NCBI GenBank assembly: GCA_944363575.1
Contig: CALVUJ010000024.1
Span: forward strand, 62,001 to 126,000
Reading direction: 5' to 3'
Length of the DNA: 64,000 nucleotides
Source: an uncultured Bacilli bacterium
GTDB taxonomy: Bacteria; Bacillota_I; Bacilli_A; RFN20; DUOF01
Shown here: one piece after another, positions 9,259 to 17,654 of the stretch
Numbering within the stretch: the first letter of the stretch is position 1
How the letters are laid out: each line of letters opens with the position of its first letter
The notes under the pieces: model-generated
Told to the model about the DNA's origin: nothing
Seen by the model: only the letters and a program-made list of their open reading frames with translations
Databases searched by the model: none
Position numbers and translations under genes: made by a program

Positions 9259-9628
9259 AGAAAAAGTTAAAGCACCAGAATTAGAAGTTTATAATCAAGA
9301 AGGTAAACTTATTAGCTTAAGTGATTATAAAGGGAAAAAGGTCATTTTATATTTTTATAGTAAAGATAATACTCCTGGATGTACTAGACAAGCTTGTTCA
9401 TTTAATGAGAACTATGAATATTTTACTGAAAATAATATTGTTGTATTAGGGGTAAGTAAAGATAACGTTTCTAGTCATCAGAATTTTATTAATAAATATG
9501 ATTTGAAGTTTTCTTTACTATCAGATAACGAATTAAAAATTAATAAACTCTACGATGTTTGGAAAGAAAAGAAGCAATATGGTAAAACGTATATGGGTAC
9601 CGTTAGAACTACATACTTGATAGATTAA
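9251..9628 (+). CDS. bcp: Bcp/PrxQ-type peroxiredoxin, interrupted by stop codon
   Basis: Thiol peroxidase of the Bcp (PrxQ) family, reducing peroxides with thioredoxin. The thioredoxin-fold start and the active-site motif NTPGCTRQACSF are intact, with peroxidatic Cys44 and likely resolving Cys49. The frame ends with TYLID followed by TAA, exactly where family members continue with a charged residue and an Asn-Gly turn. After that TAA the same frame stays open for 27 more sense codons that look like the normal C-terminus (NGYIEKVWKNVKP), stopping at 9707-9709. One base change therefore removes the last ~27 residues. It may be a recent nonsense mutation or an assembly error; the truncated enzyme may be weak or unstable. 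Confidence 0.85.
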   Translation: MLEEKVKAPELEVYNQEGKLISLSDYKGKKVILYFYSKDNTPGCTRQACSFNENYEYFTENNIVVLGVSKDNVSSHQNFINKYDLKFSLLSDNELKINKLYDVWKEKKQYGKTYMGTVRTTYLID

Positions 9629-9707
9629 AATGGCTACATTGAAAAAGTATGGAAAAATGTTAAACCAGATAATAATGTTAATCAAATAAAAGAATACTTA
9701 AGTAAAT

Positions 9708-9739
9708 AAAAAGAAATAGTCGCATCTATTTCTTTTTTT
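9708..9739. terminator. Bidirectional Rho-independent terminator
   Basis: The arms AAAAAGAAATAG and CTATTTCTTTTT flank a 6-base loop, giving a T tract in either direction. It sits between the bcp frame and the convergent prs gene and can end both transcripts. Confidence 0.8.
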
Positions 9740-9741
9740 GT

Positions 9742-10818
9742 TTATATAATTTTTTGAATATTTTTAGTTATCTTTTTACGATCATCAAGTAATTCTGTTA
9801 AAGGTAGTTTTTTATTTAAATGTTCGATTATCTTAGCAATTTGTTTAGAACAATCTACTTTAACAAACCATTTTTCATTACTAATTTCATCATTAACATA
9901 ACTTAAATTAGTAGAGTACACACGATCAAATATTCCTTTTTCATAAGCTTCCTTAAATTTACTTATCCCATTAGTAAACAAAGCAAAAGTAGCAGTTAAA
10001 TATACTTTATTAGCCCCTAATTTTTTTAAAGAAGTGGCAACATCAATCATTGAATCTCCACTAGCAATCATATCGTCCACGACCATAATATTCTTACCAT
10101 TTACATCTTCACCAATATATTTATGTTCTATAATAGGGTTCTTACCATTTACAATTTTCGTTAAATCCCTTCTTTTATAAAACATACCTACATTAGTAGA
10201 AAAAATATCAGCATATAATCTAGCCCTATCAACCGCTCCTGTATCTGGACTAACAATCAACATATTACGCAAATCAATATCTTCACTCTTTACAAACTCA
10301 TTTAAAATAGTCATCGTAGGATAAAAATTCTCAAAAGATGTTAAAGGAACTGCATTTTGCATCCCCACATCATGAGCATCAAAAGTAATAATATTTTTCA
10401 CATTTAACCTAGCCAAATCTTGTAATCCTAAAGCACAATCTAAAGACTCTCTAGCTTTACGACGATGTTGCCTACTTTCATATAAAAGGGGAGTAATCAC
10501 ATGAATTTGACTAGCTTGCCCTTTTATCGCATAAATAACTCTTTTAATATCCTGAAAATGATCATCACAACTTTTATGATTTTCAAAACCAAACATGTTA
10601 TAAGTACAACTATAATTACCAATATCAGATAAAATAAAAACATCTTTATCCCTAATAGAATCTTTAATTACTATTTTACCTTCACCATTACTAAATCTAA
10701 CTTCTTCAATAGGCACAATAAAACTTGTATTGACATTATAAATTTTTTTTAAATGTTCATCCACCTTTTTGCCTACCTCACTAAAATTACTAAGCACTAT
10801 TAATTTTAAATCATCCAT
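9742..10818 (-). CDS. prs: Ribose-phosphate pyrophosphokinase, long form
   Basis: Makes phosphoribosyl pyrophosphate from ribose-5-phosphate and ATP for nucleotide, His and Trp synthesis. The C-terminal PRPP-binding loop VVDDMIASGDSMID, the flexible-loop region ESRQHRRKARESLD and the SPDTGAVDRARLYAD block are present. At 358 residues it is longer than the usual ~315; an extra segment near residues 65-90 (NYSCTYNMFGFENH) replaces the short turn of classical enzymes. Long forms like this are known in some clostridia and uncultured Bacilli. ATG start follows GGGAGGG. It is 39 bp downstream of rnhC on the same strand. Confidence 0.92.
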   Translation of the reverse strand: MDDLKLIVLSNFSEVGKKVDEHLKKIYNVNTSFIVPIEEVRFSNGEGKIVIKDSIRDKDVFILSDIGNYSCTYNMFGFENHKSCDDHFQDIKRVIYAIKGQASQIHVITPLLYESRQHRRKARESLDCALGLQDLARLNVKNIITFDAHDVGMQNAVPLTSFENFYPTMTILNEFVKSEDIDLRNMLIVSPDTGAVDRARLYADIFSTNVGMFYKRRDLTKIVNGKNPIIEHKYIGEDVNGKNIMVVDDMIASGDSMIDVATSLKKLGANKVYLTATFALFTNGISKFKEAYEKGIFDRVYSTNLSYVNDEISNEKWFVKVDCSKQIAKIIEHLNKKLPLTELLDDRKKITKNIQKII

Positions 10819-10857
10819 AAAATCCCTCCCACTTTCTAAAATGATTAAAAAAAGATA

Positions 10858-11739
10858 TTATTCAGTTAATATCTTTTTAGTATTAGCAAAATGCCATTTA
10901 CAATATTGTTTTAATTTTTCTTCACCATATTTTTTTACAAATTTCTTACCAAAAGAATCTACTTTTTCTCCAGCACCTTTAGGTAAAAGCATTCCAACCT
11001 CTTTAGACAATGCAGTCATCTTCACTAAAAAAGAATATCTAGCAATAATCGAAGAAACAGCCACTGAAGGGTATTTAGACTCTGCTTTAGTTTCAAAAGT
11101 AATATCCTTTTCAATATTTTTAGAAAACTTAATATATTCATAATATTTATTTTCAGTAGCAAACTGATCAATAATAGTAAGTATTTTTAACTTATTCAAT
11201 TTTAATCTTAAATTATGGATAACTTGATTATGAAGCATAGATTTAATTTTACCTTGATTGTAACCATTTTCAATCAAATTATTATACTTAACTGGATCAA
11301 CACTCATTTGTGAATAAGGAATTTTTTTTATTAACAAAGGAGCAATGTCGATAACCTTATCATCACTTAAGTTTTTAGAATCAGTAACACCAAGTTCATT
11401 TAACCAATCAATATCTTTTTCACAAACATAACAAGCACATACACATATAGGCCCAAAATAATCTCCTGTTCCTACTTCATCACTACCTATTTGTTCCTTA
11501 ACATATTTCCAAACAATTTTATTATTAGGTTCACCCCAAATTTGTGCTTCATATTCAGCATTTTTTCCTTGAAAAACAACCTTATTACTATGATAAATAG
11601 TAATAGTAACATCATCTAGTTTTATAAGTGTTGAAATAAATTCACTTTTACTAGGAAAAATATTATCTTCATAAAAAGATTTCATTTTTTTAATTTTTTC
11701 GTCATCAAGAGATAACGTTATCGTTAAATTATTTTCCAT
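10858..11739 (-). CDS. rnhC: Ribonuclease HIII
   Basis: Cleaves RNA in RNA-DNA hybrids. The N-terminal ~75 residues form the TBP-like substrate-binding domain typical of RNase HIII. The catalytic domain begins with the family signature SDEVGTGDYFGP (Asp87-Glu88), and later carries the DSK and FETKAESKYPSVAVSSIIARY regions. Length 293 is normal. It heads a two-gene minus-strand unit with prs. The 183-bp divergent gap to mutS2 separates two genome-maintenance units. Confidence 0.94.
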   Translation of the reverse strand: MENNLTITLSLDDEKIKKMKSFYEDNIFPSKSEFISTLIKLDDVTITIYHSNKVVFQGKNAEYEAQIWGEPNNKIVWKYVKEQIGSDEVGTGDYFGPICVCACYVCEKDIDWLNELGVTDSKNLSDDKVIDIAPLLIKKIPYSQMSVDPVKYNNLIENGYNQGKIKSMLHNQVIHNLRLKLNKLKILTIIDQFATENKYYEYIKFSKNIEKDITFETKAESKYPSVAVSSIIARYSFLVKMTALSKEVGMLLPKGAGEKVDSFGKKFVKKYGEEKLKQYCKWHFANTKKILTE

Positions 11740-11862
11740 ACAATCACTCTATCCTATCAAATAAAATAACTTTCAATGAGGATAATATGCTCCTTTCTTT
11801 AAAGTTTCTTCAATTGTTCATTATAATAATAGCAATTTACGATATTTAACTTCATTTTTATT

Positions 11863-11890
11863 TTATCACAAAATTAATAAATGTTATAAT
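11863..11890 (+). promoter_or_regulatory. Probable sigma-A promoter of mutS2-uvrC
   Basis: TTATCA (11863-11868), 16-bp spacer, perfect TATAAT (11885-11890), then AGGTGA and ATG at 11923. The -35 is a weak match (4 of 6). Confidence 0.5.
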
Positions 11891-11922
11891 ATTTTTGGCA
11901 AAAATTTAGGCAGGTGAAAGAT

Positions 11923-14229
11923 ATGAAAACGATTAAATCATTAGAATTTAATTTAATTAGAGACGATTTATCTAACTATGCTTTTAATAATTTAACAAAA
12001 CAAAAAATATTAAATTTAGAATTAATTAATAATAGTGATCTTCTTAAACAAGAATTAATTAAAACTGATGAAGCAAGCAAAATATTGTTAAGTTATGGAA
12101 ATATTATTATGGAAGAGTTAAATGATATATACGCTAGTGTTGATAAGGCTAATAAAGGATCTGTATTAAATATCGATGAATTATACGATATAAAAAGAAG
12201 CTTTATATTAGTTAAAGAAAATAAAAATTTTTCTAAAATGGTAAAACTTGAAGATTTTCCAATGTTTTCCTATATTTTAAAATATTTAAATAATTGTCCA
12301 GAAATAGAAAATGCTTTGAATAAGACAATAGATAATAATAAGACTATATTAGATAGTGCTTCTTCAAAACTAAAAGAAATAAGAATAGAAATTAAAAAAT
12401 TAGAAAATGAAATAAAAGAGAAATTATTAAAATTAATAAATACTTATAGTGCTATCTTGAGCGATACTAATATTATTTATAAAAATGGCAAGCAAGTTTT
12501 AGCCGTTCAATCTATTCACAAACATAAACTAGGAGGAGTTATCGTAGAAGAATCTAATTCTGGATATACAAGTTATGTAGAACCAGAAGCAGTCTATAAA
12601 ATAACCAGTAAAATTAATATTTTAAAAAGTGAAGAAAAAGAAGAAATTTTAAAAATTTTAACAGACTTATCTAGAAAGGTTGCAAAGTATGGTAATGAGA
12701 TAAGAACTAATTTTGAAGAAATTTTAGAGTTGGATTTTATGTTTGCTAAAGGAAACTATGCGAATAAAAATAATAGTAAAGTAGCTACTTTAAGTGATAA
12801 TACTTTAAAACTAGTAAAAGCTAAACACCCACTTATTGATAAAGAAAAAGTAATAAGCAATGATTTTTATTTAAGTGATGAAAATAAAAAGATTTTACTT
12901 ATAAGTGGACCTAATACTGGAGGAAAAAGTGTGGCCTTAAAAACAGTAGGTATCTTATCGTACATGAATCAATGTGGTTTAGCCATTCCTGTTGATGGGG
13001 AAGCTATATTGCCTGTTTTTGATAATATTTATGTTGATATAGGAGATAATCAATCTATTATTTCTTCCTTATCCACCTTTTCTTCACACATCTCAAATAT
13101 TGCCTACATTCTTGAAAATATCACCAATAAATCATTAGTACTACTAGATGAAATAGGAGCAGGAACTTCACCAAAAGAAGGAGAAGGATTAGCGATGGCT
13201 ATTATAGATTATTGCCATCAAAAAGAATGCTTTCTATTAACCTCTACTCATTACGATAATTTAAAAACCTTTGCCTTAAATCAAGACTATATTCAAGTAT
13301 CATCAATGGAGTTTGATAAAGTGAATTTAAAACCTACTTATCACTTACTAAAAAATCAAATTGGCAAATCATATGCTTTAGAAATAGCAAATCGCTATAA
13401 TTTAAAAAAAGAAGTTATTAATAAAGCTTATACTTATATAGATGAATATGCTAGTGAAACTGAAAGAACTCTAAAAAGATTAGAAAGTAAACTAGAAGAA
13501 CAATTAGAGATTATTAAACTATATGAAAGCAAAAAAGAAGAATTAGATAAGTTAATTGAAGAAAATAAATTAAAAGAACAATTTTTAGATAGAGAAAAAG
13601 AAAGAATAAAAGAAGAAGCAGATTTAGAAATAGAAGAAATAATTAAAGATAAAAAGCAAGAAATAAAAGATATTATTGAAGAGATTAAAAATAAAGATAA
13701 TTTGAAAGTTCATGAAGCATTAATAGCAAGTAAAAAATTAGATAATTTAATAGAAAAAGAAGAAGAAAAAAAAGAAAGTGAAAATTTTAAAATAAATGAT
13801 GATGTTAAGATTGTTTCTTTAGAAAAGACAGGAAAGATTGTAAGTGTTAATAAAAATAAATATGGTGTTAATATTGGTAATCTTACGATTAATGTTGATG
13901 GAAGTGATCTAATAAAAATAAAAGTAAAAGAGAAAAATAGTAAAGTAATCATTAGTAGCAAAGTAAAAATATCTAAAATGAGTAGTGAATTAAATCTTAT
14001 CGGTAAAAGAGTAGAAGAAGCTTTAAAAGAATTAGAAATTTATTTAGATAAAGCTCGTGTTTTACATTTATCATCAGTGCGTATTATTCATGGCTATGGG
14101 ACAGGAAAACTACAAAAAGCAATTCATGAGTACTTAAAAAAAGATAATTCACTTACTTATCATTTTGGTGGAGAAAATGACGGAGGAATGGGCTCTACGA
14201 TTGTTGAGTTTGGTATAAAGGGGAAGTAA
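11923..14229 (+). CDS. mutS2: Endonuclease MutS2
   Basis: MutS2 is a MutS-like ATPase with a C-terminal Smr nuclease domain, linked to recombination control and, in Bacillus, rescue of collided ribosomes. Visible parts in order: MutS core/clamp helices (1-310), Walker A GPNTGGKS (about residue 328), Walker B LVLLDEIGAGTSPKEG, a long charged coiled coil (about 510-625), a KOW-like beta region, and the Smr domain with VRIIHGYGTGKL near the end. Length (768) is near the usual 780. ATG with AGGTGA at 5-base spacing is preferred over a GTG three codons upstream. One base separates its stop from uvrC, so the two are co-transcribed. Confidence 0.95.
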   Translation: MKTIKSLEFNLIRDDLSNYAFNNLTKQKILNLELINNSDLLKQELIKTDEASKILLSYGNIIMEELNDIYASVDKANKGSVLNIDELYDIKRSFILVKENKNFSKMVKLEDFPMFSYILKYLNNCPEIENALNKTIDNNKTILDSASSKLKEIRIEIKKLENEIKEKLLKLINTYSAILSDTNIIYKNGKQVLAVQSIHKHKLGGVIVEESNSGYTSYVEPEAVYKITSKINILKSEEKEEILKILTDLSRKVAKYGNEIRTNFEEILELDFMFAKGNYANKNNSKVATLSDNTLKLVKAKHPLIDKEKVISNDFYLSDENKKILLISGPNTGGKSVALKTVGILSYMNQCGLAIPVDGEAILPVFDNIYVDIGDNQSIISSLSTFSSHISNIAYILENITNKSLVLLDEIGAGTSPKEGEGLAMAIIDYCHQKECFLLTSTHYDNLKTFALNQDYIQVSSMEFDKVNLKPTYHLLKNQIGKSYALEIANRYNLKKEVINKAYTYIDEYASETERTLKRLESKLEEQLEIIKLYESKKEELDKLIEENKLKEQFLDREKERIKEEADLEIEEIIKDKKQEIKDIIEEIKNKDNLKVHEALIASKKLDNLIEKEEEKKESENFKINDDVKIVSLEKTGKIVSVNKNKYGVNIGNLTINVDGSDLIKIKVKEKNSKVIISSKVKISKMSSELNLIGKRVEEALKELEIYLDKARVLHLSSVRIIHGYGTGKLQKAIHEYLKKDNSLTYHFGGENDGGMGSTIVEFGIKGK

Positions 14230-14230
14230 C

Positions 14231-15970
14231 ATGAAAGAAGAAAAGATTAATTTATTACCTGATTTACCTGGCTGTTATTTAATGAAAGATAAAAATAAAG
14301 AAATTATTTACGTAGGTAAAGCTAAAAATTTAAAGAAAAGAGTTAGTCAATACTTTACTAAACCGCATGATGGTAAAACGGCTTTAATGGTTAGTAATGT
14401 AGATGATTTTGATTTAATTATTACTAATAGCGAAAAAGAAGCTTTGATACTTGAAGCTAATTTGATAAAAAAATATGATCCTAAATTTAACATTTTATTA
14501 AAAGATGATAAAAGATATCCTTATGTTAAACTGAATTTAAAAGAGCATCCTTATCTAGAAATAGCCCGTGATATAAAAGATAAAAAAGCTAAATATTTTG
14601 GTCCTTTTAGTGATTCTACTGCAGCTTATGAATCCATTAATTTACTTAATAAAATATATCCATTAAGAAAATGTAAAAACATCCCTAAAAAAGAATGTCT
14701 ATATTATCATTTAGGTATGTGTTTGGGCCCTTGTATTAATAAAATAAATAAAGAAGAGTATGATGAAATAGTAGAAAAAATAACGAAATTTTATAATGGC
14801 GATGCAAGTGAAGTAAAGAAAAAGTTAATTGAAAAAATGAATAAATTAGCTAGTGAATTAAAGTTTGAAGAAGCAAATGAGTGTAAGAAAATGATTGAAT
14901 ACTTAAATCATTTGTTAATTAATCAAAATGTAGAGTTAAATAAAAATCTGAATGTTGATTTCTTTTCTAGTCATAGTAAAGAAGGTTATGTTTCGTTTAC
15001 AGTCTTTATTTATCGTAATGGGACTTTAATTCATAAAGAGAGCAGTGTTCATGAACTTATTGGGGATCTAAAAGAAAGTTTTGAATCTTTTATTACTTCT
15101 TATTATTTAAAAAGAGTTAAACCCAAAGAGATTTTTGTCCCTACTTATTTAGATAAACAATTATTAAGTGATGTATTAGAGATAAAGGTTAGCAATGCCC
15201 TTCAAGGGTCTAAAAAAGATATTATGGATATGGTAGGTAGAAATGCAATTAAAGAGTTAGAAGATGCCTTTGCTAAAAGTAATGGTAGAAAGCAAGTATT
15301 ATTAAACTTACAAGAATCTTTACAAATAGGGTATCCTCATCGTATCGATTTATTTGATAATTCTCATTATGCAGGAGATAATGCTATTGGGGTAAAAGTA
15401 TGTTTTGAAGATGGAGTGAGTAACAAAAAATTATATCGTAAATATCTTATAAAAGGAGATAATAAAAAAGATGATTTAGCGAGTATGAAAGAAGTAGTGT
15501 ATCGTCGCTTATTCAAGATTATCTCTGAGAATGATTATAAACCTGATCTCATTATCGTAGATGGAGGCCTTAATCAATTAAATATCGTTAAAGAGATGGT
15601 AACTAACTTAAATTTAGATATCCATCTGGCAGGACTAGTTAAAGATGACAAGCATAATACACGTGCTTTAATTAATGAAAATGGTGAAGTAGTGGAAATA
15701 GATAAACATAGTGATTTATTCTTTTTCCTTATGAAAATGCAAGATGAAGTTCATCGTTTTGCTATCACTTCTCATATTAATAAAAGAAAAAAATCTTTAA
15801 CTAGTTCTATTCTTGATGAAGTAAAAGGGCTTGGTAGCAAACGAAAAGAAACCTTATTAAAAGCATTTCCTTCTACTATAGATTTAAGAAATGCAAGTAT
15901 TGAAGAAATAAGTCAATATGTTCCTTTAAGTGTTGCTAAAGAGATCAAAAAAATTCTTGAAAACAATTAA
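14231..15970 (+). CDS. uvrC: Excinuclease ABC subunit C
   Basis: UvrC makes both incisions in nucleotide excision repair together with UvrB. The GIY-YIG nuclease domain is at the start (GCYLMKDKNKEIIYVGKAKNL), followed by the Cys region CLYYHLGMCLGPC, the UVR motif that pairs with UvrB (about 195-230), the RNase H-like endonuclease domain (RIDLFDNSHYAG, LIIVDGGLNQL) and a C-terminal helix-hairpin-helix region (VKGLGSKRKETLLKAF). Length 579 is normal. In Bacillus uvrC also lies near gerE, and here gerE follows directly. Confidence 0.96.
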   Translation: MKEEKINLLPDLPGCYLMKDKNKEIIYVGKAKNLKKRVSQYFTKPHDGKTALMVSNVDDFDLIITNSEKEALILEANLIKKYDPKFNILLKDDKRYPYVKLNLKEHPYLEIARDIKDKKAKYFGPFSDSTAAYESINLLNKIYPLRKCKNIPKKECLYYHLGMCLGPCINKINKEEYDEIVEKITKFYNGDASEVKKKLIEKMNKLASELKFEEANECKKMIEYLNHLLINQNVELNKNLNVDFFSSHSKEGYVSFTVFIYRNGTLIHKESSVHELIGDLKESFESFITSYYLKRVKPKEIFVPTYLDKQLLSDVLEIKVSNALQGSKKDIMDMVGRNAIKELEDAFAKSNGRKQVLLNLQESLQIGYPHRIDLFDNSHYAGDNAIGVKVCFEDGVSNKKLYRKYLIKGDNKKDDLASMKEVVYRRLFKIISENDYKPDLIIVDGGLNQLNIVKEMVTNLNLDIHLAGLVKDDKHNTRALINENGEVVEIDKHSDLFFFLMKMQDEVHRFAITSHINKRKKSLTSSILDEVKGLGSKRKETLLKAFPSTIDLRNASIEEISQYVPLSVAKEIKKILENN

Positions 15971-15984
15971 TTTTTTAAATCATT

Positions 15985-16012
15985 AACACTTTCAATTTAA
16001 TAACATACTATA
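15985..16012 (+). promoter_or_regulatory. SigK-like mother-cell promoter of gerE
   Basis: CATACTATA (16004-16012) fits the SigK -10 consensus CATAnnnTA, and AACA (15985-15988) fits the mACm -35 element with a 15-bp spacer. In Bacillus subtilis gerE is a SigK gene. sigK itself is not in the window, so use of this promoter is inference. The -10 is also close to the SigE consensus. Confidence 0.5.
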
Positions 16013-16031
16013 AAGTAGTATGGAGGTTTTA

Positions 16032-16238
16032 ATGATGCCATCAATCTTAACAAAAAGAGAAAAAGAAGTCTTTGACTTATTAGTAGCCAATAAAACGACT
16101 AAGCAAATAGCTTCCTTACTATATATTAGTGAAAAGACTGTTAGAAACCATATTTCTAATGTCATTCAAAAGCTTGGTGTAAAAGGTCGAGCGCAAGCCG
16201 TAATTGAACTAATAAGATTAAAAGAAATTACTTTATAA
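16032..16238 (+). CDS. gerE: Spore coat transcription regulator GerE
   Basis: A stand-alone LuxR-type helix-turn-helix protein of 68 residues, almost colinear with Bacillus GerE (74 residues). The block LTKREKEVFDLLVANKTTKQ, then SEKTVRNHISNVIQKLGVKGR and QAVIELIR, is the GerE signature. GerE acts late in the mother cell, switching on and off coat genes. The GGAGG site 5 bases before ATG 16032 decides the start; ATG 16035 is also possible, and the ATG at 16020 lies before the site. Position between uvrC and gerM matches the Bacillus neighbourhood. A strong terminator follows at once. Confidence 0.92.
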   Translation: MMPSILTKREKEVFDLLVANKTTKQIASLLYISEKTVRNHISNVIQKLGVKGRAQAVIELIRLKEITL

Positions 16239-16264
16239 CCTCGTTAATTCGAGGTTATTTTTAT
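16237..16264 (+). terminator. Rho-independent terminator of gerE
   Basis: AACCTCG and CGAGGTT pair perfectly around a 6-base loop, followed by ATTTTTATTT; the stem begins inside the stop codon. Confidence 0.85.
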
Positions 16265-16320
16265 TTACTATAATAATTAAGGTATAAAAAAACTTAAGAT
16301 ACAGTAATAAGTATTAATAG

Positions 16321-16360
16321 TTTAGATGCTACTGCAAAAACATATCAAGAAGCATCTAAA
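16321..16360. repeat. 10-bp inverted repeat in the leader of the next gene
   Basis: TTTAGATGCT and AGCATCTAAA are perfect inverted copies with a 20-base spacer, about 58 bp before the start of the 166-residue protein gene. It could be an RNA hairpin or a protein-binding site. The same stretch also reads as a 34-codon open frame without a start codon, so it may be gene debris. Confidence 0.5.
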
Positions 16361-16417
16361 TTCAGACATACGATAAATAAATATTTGTGTTATCATAATT
16401 AAAAGGAGATATAAATT

Positions 16418-16918
16418 ATGTTAATGAATATACGAGAAGAATTAATAAATAGAAAATTAAGAGGAGCAACAGTTAATGTTTATGTTTATCCTGATATGGA
16501 TTATGTAATTGTTCCAATGGGACAATCACCAACAAAAGAGTGGTTTGGATTTAGAAATATTGATTGTCTTGAAAGAGGAAATATAAGGGTAGATTCTGAA
16601 GAAACTTTTATGAAAAAACTAAGTAAATCTTTTAAAGTTGGCTATGACTATATTAATATGGGGTTAAAAGCATCACCTAAAGATGTAGAAGCTAGATTTA
16701 TAAAGGAAGGTAAAGAAAATAATTTCAAAAATTACTGTTACCTTTCATTAAATATACTTTCAAGTGAAGAAGCGATTCAAATAAACGTTATGAAAAATAA
16801 AGATAAAAAAGGTATGGAATGGGTTGGAGAAAGAGATTCTAAGATTGTCTTGCCTTTAAACGATAGTGAAAAAATTTATAATTGTGTAAAAAAGTTTGTA
16901 AATAACGTTATTAAATAA
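16418..16918 (+). CDS. Conserved-looking hypothetical protein
   Basis: I do not recognise this 166-residue soluble protein. It is mixed alpha/beta with no membrane segment, an aromatic centre (KEWFGFRNIDCLERG), a block GYDYINMGLKASPKD, and a C-terminal amphipathic helix. ATG follows AAAAGGAGAT at good distance. It is monocistronic, with a terminator just after it. The reading frame, ribosome site and terminator make it a real gene, but nothing shows its role. Confidence 0.7.
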   Translation: MLMNIREELINRKLRGATVNVYVYPDMDYVIVPMGQSPTKEWFGFRNIDCLERGNIRVDSEETFMKKLSKSFKVGYDYINMGLKASPKDVEARFIKEGKENNFKNYCYLSLNILSSEEAIQINVMKNKDKKGMEWVGERDSKIVLPLNDSEKIYNCVKKFVNNVIK

Positions 16919-16938
16919 TTAAGATTATATAAAAATAT

Positions 16939-16966
16939 AAGCCAAGATATTTTGCCTTGGCTTTTT
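16939..16966 (+). terminator. Rho-independent terminator
   Basis: AAGCCAAG pairs with CTTGGCTT around a 9-base loop and runs into a T tract; it closes the 166-residue hypothetical gene. Confidence 0.85.
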
Positions 16967-17101
16967 ATTCATAGATATTAATGTAAAAATAATAACTATT
17001 AAAGAAATAATTAATATGCCTAGTAAAACGTAATAATTAGGTAAATAGTAGATTATAGGTCTATATAATAAGCCATATTCATAGGGTATACTGGTGATGA
17101 T

Positions 17102-17626
17102 ATGTTAAAGATTATCTTAATTAGTATACCTTTTCTATTTATTATAGGAAGTGTTTTTCATTTTGTGTACAAGTGGAGTAATTATAATAAATTAGTAGGT
17201 TTTATAGCCCCTATTAATGAGAGTATATTTGAACACACTAAATTATTATTTTTTCCATTACTTCTTTTTTGGATTATTCTAGCTTTTTTTATAAAAGATA
17301 TAAATTTAAATAGTTATTTTCTAGCTATGCTAGTATCAATCATTTTTTCTATAATAACTATGATTTCTTTTTACTATACTTATAAAGGAGTGTTAGGAAA
17401 ACATTATTTAATATTAGATATTTTAGACCTATTAATATCTTTAATAATAGGGCAACTAATCGCTAATCATGTTTACATATACAGTCACAATTTTCCTTAC
17501 ATAATATCTATCATCATTTTAATTATTATTTTTATAAGTTACATTTACTTTACAATCAAACCTTTAAAAATTCCTTTTTTTTATGATAATTTATCAAAAA
17601 CTTATGGAATAAATAAAAAACAATGA
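17102..17626 (+). CDS. DUF6512-like membrane protein
   Basis: Five to six hydrophobic helices in 174 residues. The region HFVYKWSNYNKLVGFIAPIN followed by ESIFEHTKLLFFP matches the family DUF6512 (the ESxWEH motif after a proline-rich turn), common in Firmicutes. Function is unknown. The ribosome site is GGTGATG-like and weak. It lies 28 bp upstream of gerM and may be co-transcribed with it. Confidence 0.72.
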   Translation: MLKIILISIPFLFIIGSVFHFVYKWSNYNKLVGFIAPINESIFEHTKLLFFPLLLFWIILAFFIKDINLNSYFLAMLVSIIFSIITMISFYYTYKGVLGKHYLILDILDLLISLIIGQLIANHVYIYSHNFPYIISIIILIIIFISYIYFTIKPLKIPFFYDNLSKTYGINKKQ

Positions 17627-17654
17627 GCATAGTGTTTAGTGTAAAGGGGGAACA

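Noticed and set aside
16298-16403. 34-codon frame reading ISINSLDATAKTYQEASKF
   Set aside because: Coherent but without start codon or ribosome site; listed only with the inverted repeat.
17090-17099. CATAGGGTA, a SigK-type -10 match, before the DUF6512 gene
   Set aside because: It lies three bases before the ATG, so transcription would begin inside the gene; no -35 partner was found.
16925-17100. Minus-strand frame of about 59 codons with a membrane-helix-like stretch (LLGILIISLIVIIFTLIS)
   Set aside because: It has no usable start codon in frame; the only good ATG region is in another frame, so it is at best a frameshifted relic.
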